DNA from: Streptomyces sp. MBT53
Lineage (GTDB): Bacteria; Actinomycetota; Actinomycetes; Streptomycetales; Streptomycetaceae
DNA length: 34,883 nt
Assembly: GCF_016654115.1 (NCBI RefSeq)
Contig: NZ_JAEQAZ010000090.1
Location: forward strand, 1-34,883
Reading direction: 5' to 3'
Both the position numbers and the translations under genes were made by a program. The notes under the pieces are model-generated. The model was not told the DNA's origin. It ran no database searches and saw nothing but the letters and a program-made list of their open reading frames with translations. Shown one piece after another: positions 1 to 11,014 of this stretch (positions within the stretch are counted from its first letter, which is position 1; the number at the start of each line of letters is the position of its first letter).

Positions 1-118
1 CGTCCTCAAACGCCGGACGGGCTGAAAGTCAGCCCGTCCGGCGTTTGAGGAGCGGGGTCTGGGGCGGAGCCCCAGAAGGATGGGACGGGTAGGGGCGGCG
101 GGGGCGAAGAAACCGCCC
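1..118. repeat. Streptomyces-type intergenic repeat with long inverted repeat; probable hisS terminator
   Basis: Positions 3-24 pair with 30-51 as a perfect 22-bp stem around a 5-base loop. The arm contains the core CTCAAACGCCGGACGGGCTG. A second small inverted repeat (GGGGCGGAGCCCC) follows near 60-73. The first 24 bases are identical to 17441-17464, so this is a dispersed intergenic element. It lies just past the hisS stop codon on the minus strand and could end that transcript. I recall similar elements as common between genes in Streptomyces chromosomes; that part is from memory. Confidence 0.75.
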
Positions 119-119
119 C

Positions 120-1382
120 TCAGCCGAGCTTCGACTCCAGCTCCGCCACGATCTCGTTCACGGGGACCGCCGACTGCTCGCCGGACTCCATGTCCTTCAA
201 CTGCACGACCCCCTCGGCGAGATCCCGCTCCCCGGCGACGATCGTGTAGCGGGCCCCACTCCGGTTGGCGCTCTTCATCGCGCCCTTGAGCCCCTTGGCG
301 CCGAAGGAGAAGTCGGCCGCGATGCCCAGCTTGCGCAGCTCCGTCACCTTGGCGAAGAGCACCCGGCGGGCCTCCTCGCCCAGCGGGACCGCGAACACGC
401 TGGTGGACGCGGGGAGTTGGAGTTCGACACCCTCCGCCTCCAGAGCCAGGACCGTACGGTCGACGCCCAACGCCCAGCCCACGGAGGGCAGCGCGGGGCC
501 GCCGATCATCTCGGAGAGGCCGTCGTAGCGACCACCGCCGCCCACCGCGGACTGGGAACCCAGACCGTCGTGGACGAACTCGAAGGTGGTGCGGGTGTAG
601 TAGTCGAGGCCGCGGACCAGCTTCGGGTCGTCCTCAAAACCCACGCCCGCCGCCGTGATGAGTTCGCGGACCTCCTCGTGGTACGCCTTGCACGCGTCGC
701 ACAGGTAGTCGCGGAGCAGCGGCGCGTCCGTCAACTGCTTCTGGACGTCAGGGCGTTTGTCGTCGAGGACGCGGAGCGGGTTGATGTCCGCGCGGCGCAG
801 GGTCTCCTCGTCGAGGTCCAGGCCCCGGAGGAAGGTCTGGAGTGCCTCCCGGTAGACCGGGCGGCACTCCTTGTCGCCGAGGCTGTTGAGGAGGATGCGG
901 AAGTTCCGCAGGCCCAGGGAGCGGTACGCCTGGTCCGCGAGGATGATCAACTCTGCGTCCAGCGCCGGGTCTTCCGCACCGATCGCCTCGGCGCCGACCT
1001 GGGAGAAGTGGCGGTAACGGCCCTTCTGGGGGCGCTCGTAACGGTAGTAGGAGCCCGAGTACCAGAGCTTGACCGGGAGGTTGCCCAGCTTGTGCAGGTT
1101 GGCCTCGAGTGCCGCGCGCAGTACGGAGGCCGTGCCCTCGGGGCGCAGGGCGAGCTGGTCGCCGCCCTTGGTCTCGAAGGCGTACATCTCCTTGGTCACG
1201 ATGTCGGTGGACTCACCGACACCGCGCGCGAACAGCTCGACGTTCTCGAAGCCGGGCGTCTCGATGTAGCCGTAGCCGGAGTTGCGCAGCGGAGCGGCGA
1301 TGGCCTCGCGCACGGCGAGGTACTTGGCCGACTCCGGCGGAATCAGGTCGTACGTGCCCTTGGGGGCCTGAAAGGTGCTCAC
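120..1382 (-). CDS. hisS: Histidyl-tRNA synthetase
   Basis: This cytosolic class II aminoacyl-tRNA synthetase charges tRNA-His with histidine using ATP. The 420-residue length is normal for bacterial HisRS. Motif 2 lies around residues 107-135, the histidine-binding LVRGLDYY box at 256-263, the glycine-rich GGGGRYDGL at 281-289 and motif 3 ALGVDR at 304-309. An anticodon-binding domain fills the C-terminal third. The reading frame stays open far upstream, but the GTG at 1380-1382 is chosen because the protein then begins STFQAPKGTYDL, the conserved HisRS start, and it falls 11 nt after the upstream hydrolase stop. The two genes are probably one transcript. The 1-118 hairpin lies downstream. 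Nothing unusual was seen. Confidence 0.97.
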   Translation of the reverse strand: MSTFQAPKGTYDLIPPESAKYLAVREAIAAPLRNSGYGYIETPGFENVELFARGVGESTDIVTKEMYAFETKGGDQLALRPEGTASVLRAALEANLHKLGNLPVKLWYSGSYYRYERPQKGRYRHFSQVGAEAIGAEDPALDAELIILADQAYRSLGLRNFRILLNSLGDKECRPVYREALQTFLRGLDLDEETLRRADINPLRVLDDKRPDVQKQLTDAPLLRDYLCDACKAYHEEVRELITAAGVGFEDDPKLVRGLDYYTRTTFEFVHDGLGSQSAVGGGGRYDGLSEMIGGPALPSVGWALGVDRTVLALEAEGVELQLPASTSVFAVPLGEEARRVLFAKVTELRKLGIAADFSFGAKGLKGAMKSANRSGARYTIVAGERDLAEGVVQLKDMESGEQSAVPVNEIVAELESKLG

Positions 1383-1393
1383 GGAAGTTCTCG

Positions 1394-2104
1394 TCACATT
1401 CCTCGTCGGGGAGCCTTGACGTGGGCTCCCTGGCCGGAGGCCACCTCCCGCAGATACGGGTTCGTGGCGCGCTCCTGGCCGATGGTCGTCTGGGGGCCGT
1501 GGCCGGACAGCACCACGGTCGAGTCGTCGAGCGGCAGGCACACACGGGCCAGCGAGTCGAGGATCTCGGCGTGGGAGCCGCCGGGCAGGTCGGTGCGTCC
1601 GATGGAGCCGGCGAAGAGCAGATCCCCGGAGAAGAACACGGAGGGGATCTCCGTGTTCTCGGGCATCCGGAACGTCACCGACCCCTTCGTATGGCCCGGC
1701 GCGTGCGCGACCGAGAACTCCAGTCCCGCCAGCTCCAGTCGCGCACCGTCGGTCAGCTCCTTGACCTCGTCGGGCTCCCCCACGGTCAGCTCGCCCATCA
1801 GCGGCATCCCGATCGAGCGGCCGAGCGCCTTCTCGGGGTCGCTCATCATGTAGCGGTCCTCGGGGTGGATCCAGGCCGGCACGTCGTGCGCGCCGCACAC
1901 CGGGACGACCGAGGCCACATGGTCGATGTGGCCATGGGTGAGGACGACCGCGACGGGCTTGAGCCGATGCTTCCTGAGCGCTTCCTCGACTCCCTCGGTG
2001 GCCAGATGGCCCGGGTCGATGATCACGCACTCCTCACCGGCGGCGGGGGCGACGAGATAACAGTTCGTCCCCCAGGCCCCGGCGGGGAACCCGGCAATGA
2101 GCAC
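1394..2104 (-). CDS. Metallo-beta-lactamase-fold hydrolase (glyoxalase II-like)
   Basis: A 236-residue cytosolic metallohydrolase of the glyoxalase II-like branch. The metal ligands are visible: THGHIDH at 56-62, His138 in APGHT, Asp161 in FSGD and His202 in SGHGP. The GRTDLPGG stretch at 170-177 resembles the short YcbL-type hydrolases rather than full glyoxalase II, which carries an extra substrate-binding C-terminal domain. Thioester hydrolysis is the likely chemistry, but the substrate cannot be read from sequence. Translation starts at a GTG with GAAGGA just upstream. The stop lies 11 nt before hisS, and M. tuberculosis has the same pairing (Rv2581c with hisS), so the link is old. The 180-bp gap to the divergent cyclophilin gene should hold promoters for both directions. 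Confidence 0.9.
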   Translation of the reverse strand: MLIAGFPAGAWGTNCYLVAPAAGEECVIIDPGHLATEGVEEALRKHRLKPVAVVLTHGHIDHVASVVPVCGAHDVPAWIHPEDRYMMSDPEKALGRSIGMPLMGELTVGEPDEVKELTDGARLELAGLEFSVAHAPGHTKGSVTFRMPENTEIPSVFFSGDLLFAGSIGRTDLPGGSHAEILDSLARVCLPLDDSTVVLSGHGPQTTIGQERATNPYLREVASGQGAHVKAPRRGM

Positions 2105-2283
2105 GATCGTCCTTCGTTGTGTCGATACGGGTGGGGATAAGGATCCCTGCGTCAGTGGTCAGAGCCTACCGGCGCTGCCGAATCCTCAGCGAACCCATAT
2201 ACGGTACGGGGCACACGCAGGCGGTCGGCTCACAAGACGCACGCGTCCCAGTCGACGTACGAGACGCATGAGGAGAGAATCCG

Positions 2284-3105
2284 GTGGTCACCCAGGAACA
2301 GCGGAAGCGGCAGCTCGCGCGGGAGAAGTTCTTGCGGCAGCAGCAGCGGCGCACGGCCGCTCGGCGCAAGGCGCGGGCGCGCAACTCGGTGATCGCGTCG
2401 GTGCTCGGCGTGATCGTGATCGGCAGTGTGCTGCTGTACACGACCGGGGTCATGAAGGACGACAAGAAGTCCAACGCGAGCGCGGACGTGACGCCCAGCG
2501 CCTCGGCGACGGCGAGCAAGGCGCCGGACCCGTGCGCGAAGCCGGCCGCGGGCAAGATCAAGACGGAGACGTGGAAGAAGGAGCCGACGATGACGATCGA
2601 CACGTCGGCCAAGTACACGATGACGCTGGCGACGACCTGCGGCGACATCGACATCGCGCTGAAGACGAAGGCCGCGCCGCACACGGTGAACTCGTTCGAC
2701 TTCCTCGCGGGCAAGGGCTTCTTCGACCACACGAAGTGCCACCGGCTCACCACCAACGGCATCTACGTGCTGCAGTGCGGCGACCCGACGGGCGCCGGCA
2801 GCGGCGGTCCCGGCTACACGATCCCGGACGAGAACCTGAAGGACACCAGCCTCAAGGGCGGGTCGTACCCGGCGGGCACCGTGGCGATGGCCAACACCGG
2901 TCAGAAGCACACCGGCGGCAGCCAGTTCTTCCTCGTCTACAAGGCCAGTCCGCTCCCGGCGAGCTACACCCCGTTCGGTACCATCTCGGCCTCCGGGATG
3001 AAGGTTCTGAACAAGATCGCGGCGGCCGGTGAGAGCACGGGGCAGGGCGACGGCGCACCGAACGCGACCGTCGTGATCAACAAGGCGACCGTCACCAAAT
3101 CCTGA
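2284..3105 (+). CDS. Membrane-anchored cyclophilin-type peptidyl-prolyl isomerase
   Basis: A 273-residue protein. A basic cytoplasmic N-terminus (1-34) is followed by one membrane segment at about 35-54, a Ser/Ala/Lys linker (60-100), and a cyclophilin domain from about 105 to 270. The domain should sit outside the membrane and catalyse proline cis-trans isomerisation during folding of exported proteins. Recognisable blocks are the CHRL arginine block near 152-155, CGDPTGAGSGGPGY at 165-178 and GGSQFFL at 211-217. The usual FHR and QGGDP blocks read CHR and QCGDP here, so two cysteines flank the active site. The GTG start has AGGAG about 9 nt upstream. It is divergent from the hisS operon. 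M. tuberculosis has ppiB in the same place. Confidence 0.93.
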   Translation: MVTQEQRKRQLAREKFLRQQQRRTAARRKARARNSVIASVLGVIVIGSVLLYTTGVMKDDKKSNASADVTPSASATASKAPDPCAKPAAGKIKTETWKKEPTMTIDTSAKYTMTLATTCGDIDIALKTKAAPHTVNSFDFLAGKGFFDHTKCHRLTTNGIYVLQCGDPTGAGSGGPGYTIPDENLKDTSLKGGSYPAGTVAMANTGQKHTGGSQFFLVYKASPLPASYTPFGTISASGMKVLNKIAAAGESTGQGDGAPNATVVINKATVTKS

Positions 3106-3189
3106 CCGTCAACAGCGAAACTTCGGTCGCGCGGGATGCGGACAGGCAACCCGCCGGTCGCCTATGTTGGCCGTGACGAAACTGTGGAC

Positions 3190-3224
3190 GATGCCCGGGG
3201 GCACAGAGGCCCTGTGCAGGCATC
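3190..3224 (+). promoter_or_regulatory. Two-step leader hairpin upstream of the DUF349 gene
   Basis: An outer stem GATGCC/GGCATC (3190-3195 with 3219-3224) encloses an inner stem GCACAG/CTGTGC (3201-3206 with 3212-3217). The structure ends a few bases before the GGAGGAGG ribosome-binding site of the GTG at 3241. It could modulate translation or act as an attenuator. No function is shown by sequence alone. Confidence 0.4.
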
Positions 3225-3240
3225 ATGTGGAGGAGGCGCT

Positions 3241-4470
3241 GTGAGCAGCGACCCGTGGGGACGCGTCGACGAGACGGGGACCGTGTACGTGCGTACGGCC
3301 GACGGCGAGCAGGTCGTCGGTTCCTGGCAGGCCGGCTCCCCTGACGAGGCGCTGGCTTACTTCGAACGCAAGTATGAGGGCCTGGTTGTCGAGATCGGCC
3401 TCCTCGAGAAGCGCGTGAAGACCACCGACCTGTCGGCGAAGGACGCGCAGGCCGCCGTCGACCATCTGCGCGAGCAGGTCGACGCCCACCACGCGGTCGG
3501 CGATCTCGCCGCGCTGCGGGTCCGGCTCGACAAGCTCGTCGAGACCGTCGAGGCACGCCGCGAGGAGCGCAAGCAGCAGCGCGCCAAGCAGTCCGACGAG
3601 GCCCGGCACTCCAAGGAGGCGCTGGTCGTCGAGGCTGAGGAACTGGCGCAGTCCGACCAGTGGCGGGCCGCCGGTGAGCGGCTGCGCGCCCTGGTGGACA
3701 CCTGGAAGGGTCTGCCGCGCCTGGACCGCAAGTCGGACGACGAGCTGTGGCACCGCTTCTCGCACGCCCGGTCGGCCTTCTCCAAGCGCCGCAAGGCGCA
3801 CTTCGCGTCGCTGGACGCGCAGCGCGAGGAGGCCCGCAAGACCAAGGAGAAGCTGGTCGCCGAGGCCGAGGGTCTGTCGGCCTCGACGGACTGGGGTCCC
3901 ACGGCCGCCCGGTACCGCGAGCTGATGTCCGACTGGAAGGCGGCGGGCCGCGCCCAGCGCGAGCACGAGGACGATCTGTGGAACCGCTTCCGCGGCGCCC
4001 AGGACGTCTTCTTCGCCGCCCGCAGTTCGGTCTTCGCCGAGCGGGACGCCGAGCAGACGGAGAACCTGAAGCTCAAGGAGGAGCTCGCCGAGGAGGCCGA
4101 GAAGCTGCTGCCGATCGGCGACCTCAAGGCGGCCCGCGCGGCCTTCCGCTCGATCAACGAGCGCTGGGAGGCCATCGGCCATGTGCCGCGTGACTCCCGC
4201 CCGAAGGTCGAGGGCCGGATGCACACGGTCGAGCGGGCTCTTCAGGAGTCCGAGGAGACCGAGTGGCGCCGGACGAACCCGGAGGCACGCGCGCGTGCCG
4301 AGGGTCTGACAGGCCAGCTCCAGGCCGCGGTGGACAAGCTCAGGGGCCAGATCGAGCAGGCACGGACCCAGGGCAACAACTCCCGCGCCGACAAGCTGGA
4401 GCGCGAGTTGGAGGGCCGCCAGGCCCTGCTGGACCAGGCGCTGAAGGGCCTCCAGGAGTTCGGCGGCTGA
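3241..4470 (+). CDS. DUF349 domain protein (coiled-coil, three repeats)
   Basis: A 409-residue, highly charged cytosolic protein. After an N-terminal region with a beta-like stretch (10-35) and a coiled coil (40-115), three similar DUF349 units follow at about 125-200, 202-275 and 279-350. Each has a W...R...WK/WE core and an (E/D)LW.RF.AR.F.RR-like helix. A final coiled coil runs from 355 to the end. There are no catalytic motifs or membrane segments. DUF349 proteins are widespread in actinobacteria, and I know of no settled function. The frame is open further upstream, but the GTG at 3241 has a near-perfect GGAGGAGG ribosome-binding site and gives a sensible N-terminus. A strong hairpin at 4505-4541 closes the transcript and separates it from convergent relA. 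Confidence 0.88.
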   Translation: MSSDPWGRVDETGTVYVRTADGEQVVGSWQAGSPDEALAYFERKYEGLVVEIGLLEKRVKTTDLSAKDAQAAVDHLREQVDAHHAVGDLAALRVRLDKLVETVEARREERKQQRAKQSDEARHSKEALVVEAEELAQSDQWRAAGERLRALVDTWKGLPRLDRKSDDELWHRFSHARSAFSKRRKAHFASLDAQREEARKTKEKLVAEAEGLSASTDWGPTAARYRELMSDWKAAGRAQREHEDDLWNRFRGAQDVFFAARSSVFAERDAEQTENLKLKEELAEEAEKLLPIGDLKAARAAFRSINERWEAIGHVPRDSRPKVEGRMHTVERALQESEETEWRRTNPEARARAEGLTGQLQAAVDKLRGQIEQARTQGNNSRADKLERELEGRQALLDQALKGLQEFGG

Positions 4471-4504
4471 CAGACACGTCGTAGGCACGCGTCGCAGGCA
4501 TGGA

Positions 4505-4541
4505 GAAGGGGCTCCCGTACATCGCGTACGGGAGCCCCTTC
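4505..4541. terminator. Bidirectional terminator between the DUF349 gene and relA
   Basis: A perfect 16-bp stem (GAAGGGGCTCCCGTAC at 4505-4520 with its complement at 4526-4541) encloses a 5-base loop. It lies between two convergent stop codons (4470 and 4552), so it probably ends both transcripts. There is no long T run, which is usual in Streptomyces. Confidence 0.85.
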
Positions 4542-4551
4542 TGCGTCCGTT

Positions 4552-7092
<2,541 letters not shown>

Positions 7093-7149
7093 GAGGACTC
7101 CTCGTGCGCGATCCGGGTCCCCCGGTCAGGCTCCGGAGTGCCCATGGTA

Positions 7150-7172
7150 GCGATCCCGGGCTCGGGGATCGC
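7150..7172 (-). promoter_or_regulatory. Leader hairpin upstream of relA
   Basis: GCGATCCC (7150-7157) pairs with GGGATCGC (7165-7172) across a 7-base loop. It lies about 60 bases upstream of the relA TTG start. It may be part of the 5' untranslated region or an operator. The sequence does not decide which. Confidence 0.35.
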
Positions 7173-7379
7173 CTTCAGGCCGATGTGAGGGCCGTCTACC
7201 CGTGAAACGCGGGGGGCTGCCGCCGGCATTCCGGGAGGTGACGTGGGGGCGCCATGAAGGTGTCCGGCGGGGGTGGAGGGGCCATCAGGTACCTGGCCGA
7301 CCGCGGCGCCGTCGTGGCTGGTCGCGCCCACGCGGCGGAGTCGCAGATCGACACAGCCCCGCGCCCCTTTGGGACGCGG

Positions 7380-7412
7380 AACGGCCGTCCCTGTGGCACA
7401 GGGACGGCCGTT
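7380..7412 (-). terminator. apt terminator hairpin
   Basis: AACGGCCGTCCCTGT (7380-7394) pairs perfectly with 7398-7412 across a 3-base loop. It begins 17 bases past the apt stop codon on the minus strand and so should end the secD-secF-apt transcript before relA. Confidence 0.8.
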
Positions 7413-7428
7413 GCGTCACGCGATCACG

Positions 7429-7968
7429 TCAGACTACGAGCAGTGCCTCCAGCGGTGCCCCGTCCAGGGCCGGCTCCAGGCGGGCGCGGCCCGCGAGGAA
7501 GCCGAGCTCCATCAGGACCGCGAGGCCGGCGACCTCGGCACCTGCCCGGCGGATCAGCTGGATGGAGGCCTCGGCCGTGCCGCCCGTGGCCAGGACGTCG
7601 TCCACGATGAGGATGCGGTCCTCGGCCGACAGATCCTCCGCGTGCACCTCGATCTCGGCGGAGCCGTACTCCAGGTCGTACGCCTGGCTGAGGGTCGCTC
7701 CGGGGAGCTTGCCCGCCTTGCGCACGGGGATGAAGCCGACGCCCGCGCGGACCGCCACCGGAGCCCCGAGGATGAAGCCGCGGGCCTCCAGGCCCACGAC
7801 CTTCGTGGCGCCGGTGCGCTCGACGACCTCGGCGAGCGCGTCCGTGAGGGCCGTGAACGCGGCCGGGTCCGCCAGGAGCGGGGTGATGTCCTTGAACACC
7901 ACCCCCGGCTCCGGGTAGTCGGCCACATCGCGGATACGGCTGAGCAGCAGCTCCTGGACGTCGGTCAT
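7429..7968 (-). CDS. apt: Adenine phosphoribosyltransferase
   Basis: A 179-residue purine-salvage enzyme that joins adenine to PRPP to give AMP in the cytosol. The PRPP-binding loop ILIVDDVLATGGTA lies at 119-132. The family N-terminus (RIRDVADYPEPGVVFKDITP) spans 11-30, and VVGLEARGF lies at 57-65. The frame is open through secF upstream, but the ATG at 7966-7968 gives the expected N-terminus and overlaps the secF stop as ATGA, so translation is probably coupled to secF. The same secD-secF-apt-relA grouping occurs in M. tuberculosis, with one extra gene. A terminator follows at 7380-7412. Confidence 0.95.
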   Translation of the reverse strand: MTDVQELLLSRIRDVADYPEPGVVFKDITPLLADPAAFTALTDALAEVVERTGATKVVGLEARGFILGAPVAVRAGVGFIPVRKAGKLPGATLSQAYDLEYGSAEIEVHAEDLSAEDRILIVDDVLATGGTAEASIQLIRRAGAEVAGLAVLMELGFLAGRARLEPALDGAPLEALLVV

Positions 7969-9083
7969 CGGCGCTTCCCCGAGGGGCGGCCACGGCCGCG
8001 GTTGCGGGACGCCGGCTGCGCGCGCGGTCCTACGACGGCTGCCGCGTCCTCGTCGTCGAAGTCGTCGTCCGCGTGGTCGGTGACCTCGGGCTCGACCGGC
8101 TCGCCCTGCGCGGCGGCCTGGGCCCGCTTGGCGAGGACGCGCTTCTTGAGCGCCTTCATCTGCGGCTCGGCCTCCTTGAGGTCGGCGACGAGCGGCGTGG
8201 CGATGAAGATCGAGGAGTACGCACCGGCCGCGAGGCCGACGAACAGCGACAGCGAGATGTCGTTGAGGACACCCGCGCCGAGGAAACCGCCGCCGATGAA
8301 CAGCAGGGCCCCGACCGGCAGCAGCGCGACGACCGTGGTGTTGATGGAACGCACCAGGGTGCCGTTGATGGAGCGGTTGGCGATGTCGCTGTAGGTCCAG
8401 CGGGTCTGCTTGGTGATGTCCTTGGTCTGCTCCTTGAGGCTGTCGAAGACGACGACCGTGTCGTAGAGCGAGTAACCGAGGATGGTCAGCAGACCGATCA
8501 CCGTGCCGGGCGTGACCTCGAAGCCGACGAGGGCGTAGATGCCGATGGTGATGGTGATGTCGTGGATCAGGGCGACGAGCGCGGCCAGGGCCATGCGCCA
8601 CTCGAAGGCGATCGCCAGGTAGATCACGACCAGCACCATGAAGATCGCCAGGCCCTCCCAGGCCTTGTTGGCGATCTGGTCACCCCAGCTGGGGCCGACC
8701 AGGTCCGCGGCGATGTCCTCGGAGCTGACGTTCAGGTCCTTCGACAGCTGCGCCTTGATGCTGTCGGACTTGTCGGTGTCGATGCCCGCGATCTGGATGC
8801 GCAGGCTGCCGTCACCGAGCTTCTGGACGACCGCGTCGTGGCCGGAGGCGTCCTCGGCGTACTTCTCCGCCTGGCTCACCGAGGCGGACATGTTCTTCGG
8901 CGTGGTGAAGGCGGCACCGCCCTGGAACTCGATGCCCATGTTCAGGCCGCGCACCGTCAGACCGAGGATGGCCGTGATGGTGATCAGGATCGAGATGCCG
9001 TACCAGATCTTGCGATTGCCGACGAAGTCGTACCCGACCTCGCCACGGTGCAGTCGGGCGCCGAGGTTGCCGAGCTTCGACAT
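7965..9083 (-). CDS. secF: Protein translocase subunit SecF
   Basis: A 372-residue inner-membrane protein that works with SecD to pull exported proteins through SecYEG using the proton gradient. The first membrane segment is at about 27-46. A periplasmic-side domain follows, containing the conserved GIEFQGG. Five more membrane segments follow, including the signature GYSLYDTVVVFD within the EWRMALAAL...TILGYSLYDT block. The C-terminal tail has an acidic patch (DDDFDDED) and ends Arg/Gly/Lys-rich, so it is cytoplasmic. The ATG lies one base after the secD stop, and the stop overlaps apt. SecD and SecF are therefore made from one message in near-equal amount. Confidence 0.96.
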   Translation of the reverse strand: MSKLGNLGARLHRGEVGYDFVGNRKIWYGISILITITAILGLTVRGLNMGIEFQGGAAFTTPKNMSASVSQAEKYAEDASGHDAVVQKLGDGSLRIQIAGIDTDKSDSIKAQLSKDLNVSSEDIAADLVGPSWGDQIANKAWEGLAIFMVLVVIYLAIAFEWRMALAALVALIHDITITIGIYALVGFEVTPGTVIGLLTILGYSLYDTVVVFDSLKEQTKDITKQTRWTYSDIANRSINGTLVRSINTTVVALLPVGALLFIGGGFLGAGVLNDISLSLFVGLAAGAYSSIFIATPLVADLKEAEPQMKALKKRVLAKRAQAAAQGEPVEPEVTDHADDDFDDEDAAAVVGPRAQPASRNRGRGRPSGKRR

Positions 9084-9084
9084 C

Positions 9085-10872
9085 TCACGCCTCCTTCGGG
9101 TCGACAGGGCCCGCGGCAGAACCTGCGGGGCGGCGGGTGCGGCGCAGGGGCGTCTTGGCGCCGAGTGCCTTCGGGTCCAGGCCGGAGAACTTGTGGCCGT
9201 TCGCGAAGAACTTCCGGCGGGCCAGGATCGTCATCAGCGGCTTGGTGAAGAGGAAGACCACGACGACGTCGAGCACGGTGGTCAGACCGAGCGTGAACGC
9301 GAAGCCCTGGACCTTGCCGACGGTGACGATGAACAGCACCGCGGCGGCGAGGAACGACACGAAGTCGGAGACCAGGATGGTGCGCCGGGCGCGCGGCCAG
9401 GCCCGCTCGACGGAGGGACGCAGCGAGCGGCCCTCGCGGATCTCGTCCCGGATGCGTTCGAAGAACACGATGAACGAGTCCGCGGTGATACCGATCGCGA
9501 CGATCGCACCACAGACGGCCGGGAGGTTCAGCGCGAAGCCGATGCCCGGGCCGAGCAGCGCCATGATCACGTAGGTGAGGATCGCGGAGACCAGCAGCGA
9601 GGGGATCGCGATGACCGACAGACCGCGGTAGAAGATCAGCAGGTAGATGACGACCAGCGCGAGGCCGATCGCGCCCGCGATCAGACCGGCGTGCAGCTGC
9701 TCACCGCCGAGCGCCGCGGTCACCGTGGTGACGCTGTCCGTCTTGAAGGTCAGCGGCAGGGCGCCGTACGACAGCATGTTGGCGAGGCTCTGGGCCTCTT
9801 CCTGGGTGAAGCTGCCGGAGATCTCGGCGCTGCCGCCGGTGATCGACGAGGCGACGGAGGGGCTGGAGACGACCTGGCCGTCGAGGACGATGCCGAACTC
9901 GTTCTGCGGGGCGGTGTTCTTCGCCAGCTCACCGGTGACGCTGGCGAACTTGTCGCCGCCCTTGCCGGTGAAGTCCATGGTGACCTGCCAGCCGGCGGCG
10001 GTCGTTGTGTTGTAGACGGCCGAGGCCTTCTTGACGTCCGTGCCGTCGACGGCGGCGGGACCGAGCAGGTACTTGTACCAGATGCCGGAGACCTTGCCGC
10101 AGGCCACGGCCGCGTCGGTGGCCTTGGCGCCCTGGCCCGCGGTGGTCTGGACCGACTTCTTGGAGCAGTCCAGCACGGTGTACTGGGCCTCCAGCTTGGC
10201 GGCCGCCGCGCTGGCGGCGCTGCTGCTGGACGCCGACGGGCTGGCGCTGGCCGAGGCGGAGGCCGAGGCACTCGCGCTCGCGGACGGGGTGGAGTCGGCC
10301 TTCAGGGCGTCACTGGCGGCACGTCCCTGCGAGGTGGCGGAGGCCGACGGGGTCGCGGAGCCGGTCTTGGACGAGGAGGCCGTCGTCTTGGGGCTGGCCG
10401 AGCTCGACGGGCTGCTGGAAGCACTGCCGGTGGCGCTCGGGGACGGGGTCGCCGCGGCGCCGACCGACGCCTCCGTGGCCAGGACCGGGCGGAAGTACAG
10501 CTTGGCCGTGGTGCCGACCTGCTGGCGCGCCTGCTCCGAGTTCGTGCCCTTGGGGATGTTGACGATGATGTTCCTGGTGCCCTGCGTCTGGACCTCGGCC
10601 TCCGAGACACCAAGACCATTGACACGGCGGTTCATGATGTCGACCGCGGTGTCCATGTTGGCCTTGTTGATCGCGGACTCCTGGCCCTTCTCCGGGACGG
10701 CCCGGAGGGTGATGCTCGTACCGCCGGCCAGGTCGATGCCGAGACGCGGAGTGGTGTGCCCGGATGCGAACATGCCACCGGTGAGCGCCACGATGGCGAT
10801 CAGGATGAGGGCCAGCGAGCGCCCTGGCTTGCTCTGGGCGCTCGCGTTACGGCCCCTCTTAGGTGCTGCCAC
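9085..10872 (-). CDS. secD: Protein translocase subunit SecD
   Basis: A 595-residue membrane partner of SecF in Sec-dependent export. The first membrane segment is at about 18-37, followed by the conserved GIDLAGGTSITL at 45-56. The large extracytoplasmic P1 domain is interrupted at 138-226 by a long Ala/Ser/Pro tract with a run of about ten Ser-Ala dipeptides. The C-terminal half carries the membrane bundle with AIGITADSFIVFFERIRDE, the SecD signature. The start is GTG at 10870-10872. The next gene, secF, begins one base after the stop. A 141-bp gap separates secD from yajC and may hold its promoter. The low-complexity insert is typical in kind for actinobacteria but is long here. Confidence 0.96.
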   Translation of the reverse strand: MAAPKRGRNASAQSKPGRSLALILIAIVALTGGMFASGHTTPRLGIDLAGGTSITLRAVPEKGQESAINKANMDTAVDIMNRRVNGLGVSEAEVQTQGTRNIIVNIPKGTNSEQARQQVGTTAKLYFRPVLATEASVGAAATPSPSATGSASSSPSSSASPKTTASSSKTGSATPSASATSQGRAASDALKADSTPSASASASASASASASPSASSSSAASAAAAKLEAQYTVLDCSKKSVQTTAGQGAKATDAAVACGKVSGIWYKYLLGPAAVDGTDVKKASAVYNTTTAAGWQVTMDFTGKGGDKFASVTGELAKNTAPQNEFGIVLDGQVVSSPSVASSITGGSAEISGSFTQEEAQSLANMLSYGALPLTFKTDSVTTVTAALGGEQLHAGLIAGAIGLALVVIYLLIFYRGLSVIAIPSLLVSAILTYVIMALLGPGIGFALNLPAVCGAIVAIGITADSFIVFFERIRDEIREGRSLRPSVERAWPRARRTILVSDFVSFLAAAVLFIVTVGKVQGFAFTLGLTTVLDVVVVFLFTKPLMTILARRKFFANGHKFSGLDPKALGAKTPLRRTRRPAGSAAGPVDPKEA

Positions 10873-11014
10873 CTTCTCGTACTCCCTCTCGGGCCGCTCC
10901 GCGCCGGGTCAGCGCGCCTGCGGCCATGACATGGTGTCGGGATCCCGTGCGAGCGACGCACGTGCCCGGGGTGCGCGGGGCGCGAGCGGATCGCGCCGCG
11001 CTCCCGGGACGTGA

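Larger units (their letters stand above)
7093..7428 (-). other. relA-apt intergenic region (336 bp)
   Basis: There is no convincing gene here. Reading toward relA, it contains the apt terminator (7412-7380), then about 200 bases that should hold the relA promoter, then a leader hairpin at 7172-7150 and the GAGGAG site before the TTG start. Short open frames on both strands run through it but lack conserved character and codon bias. Confidence 0.6.

Noticed and set aside
417..1853. Long plus-strand open frame opposite hisS and the hydrolase
   Set aside because: It is antisense to two certain genes, has no family features and arises from GC-rich codon bias.
3223..4488. Long minus-strand open frame opposite the DUF349 gene
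   Set aside because: Leu/Val/Gly-rich shadow of the real gene with no plausible start signal.
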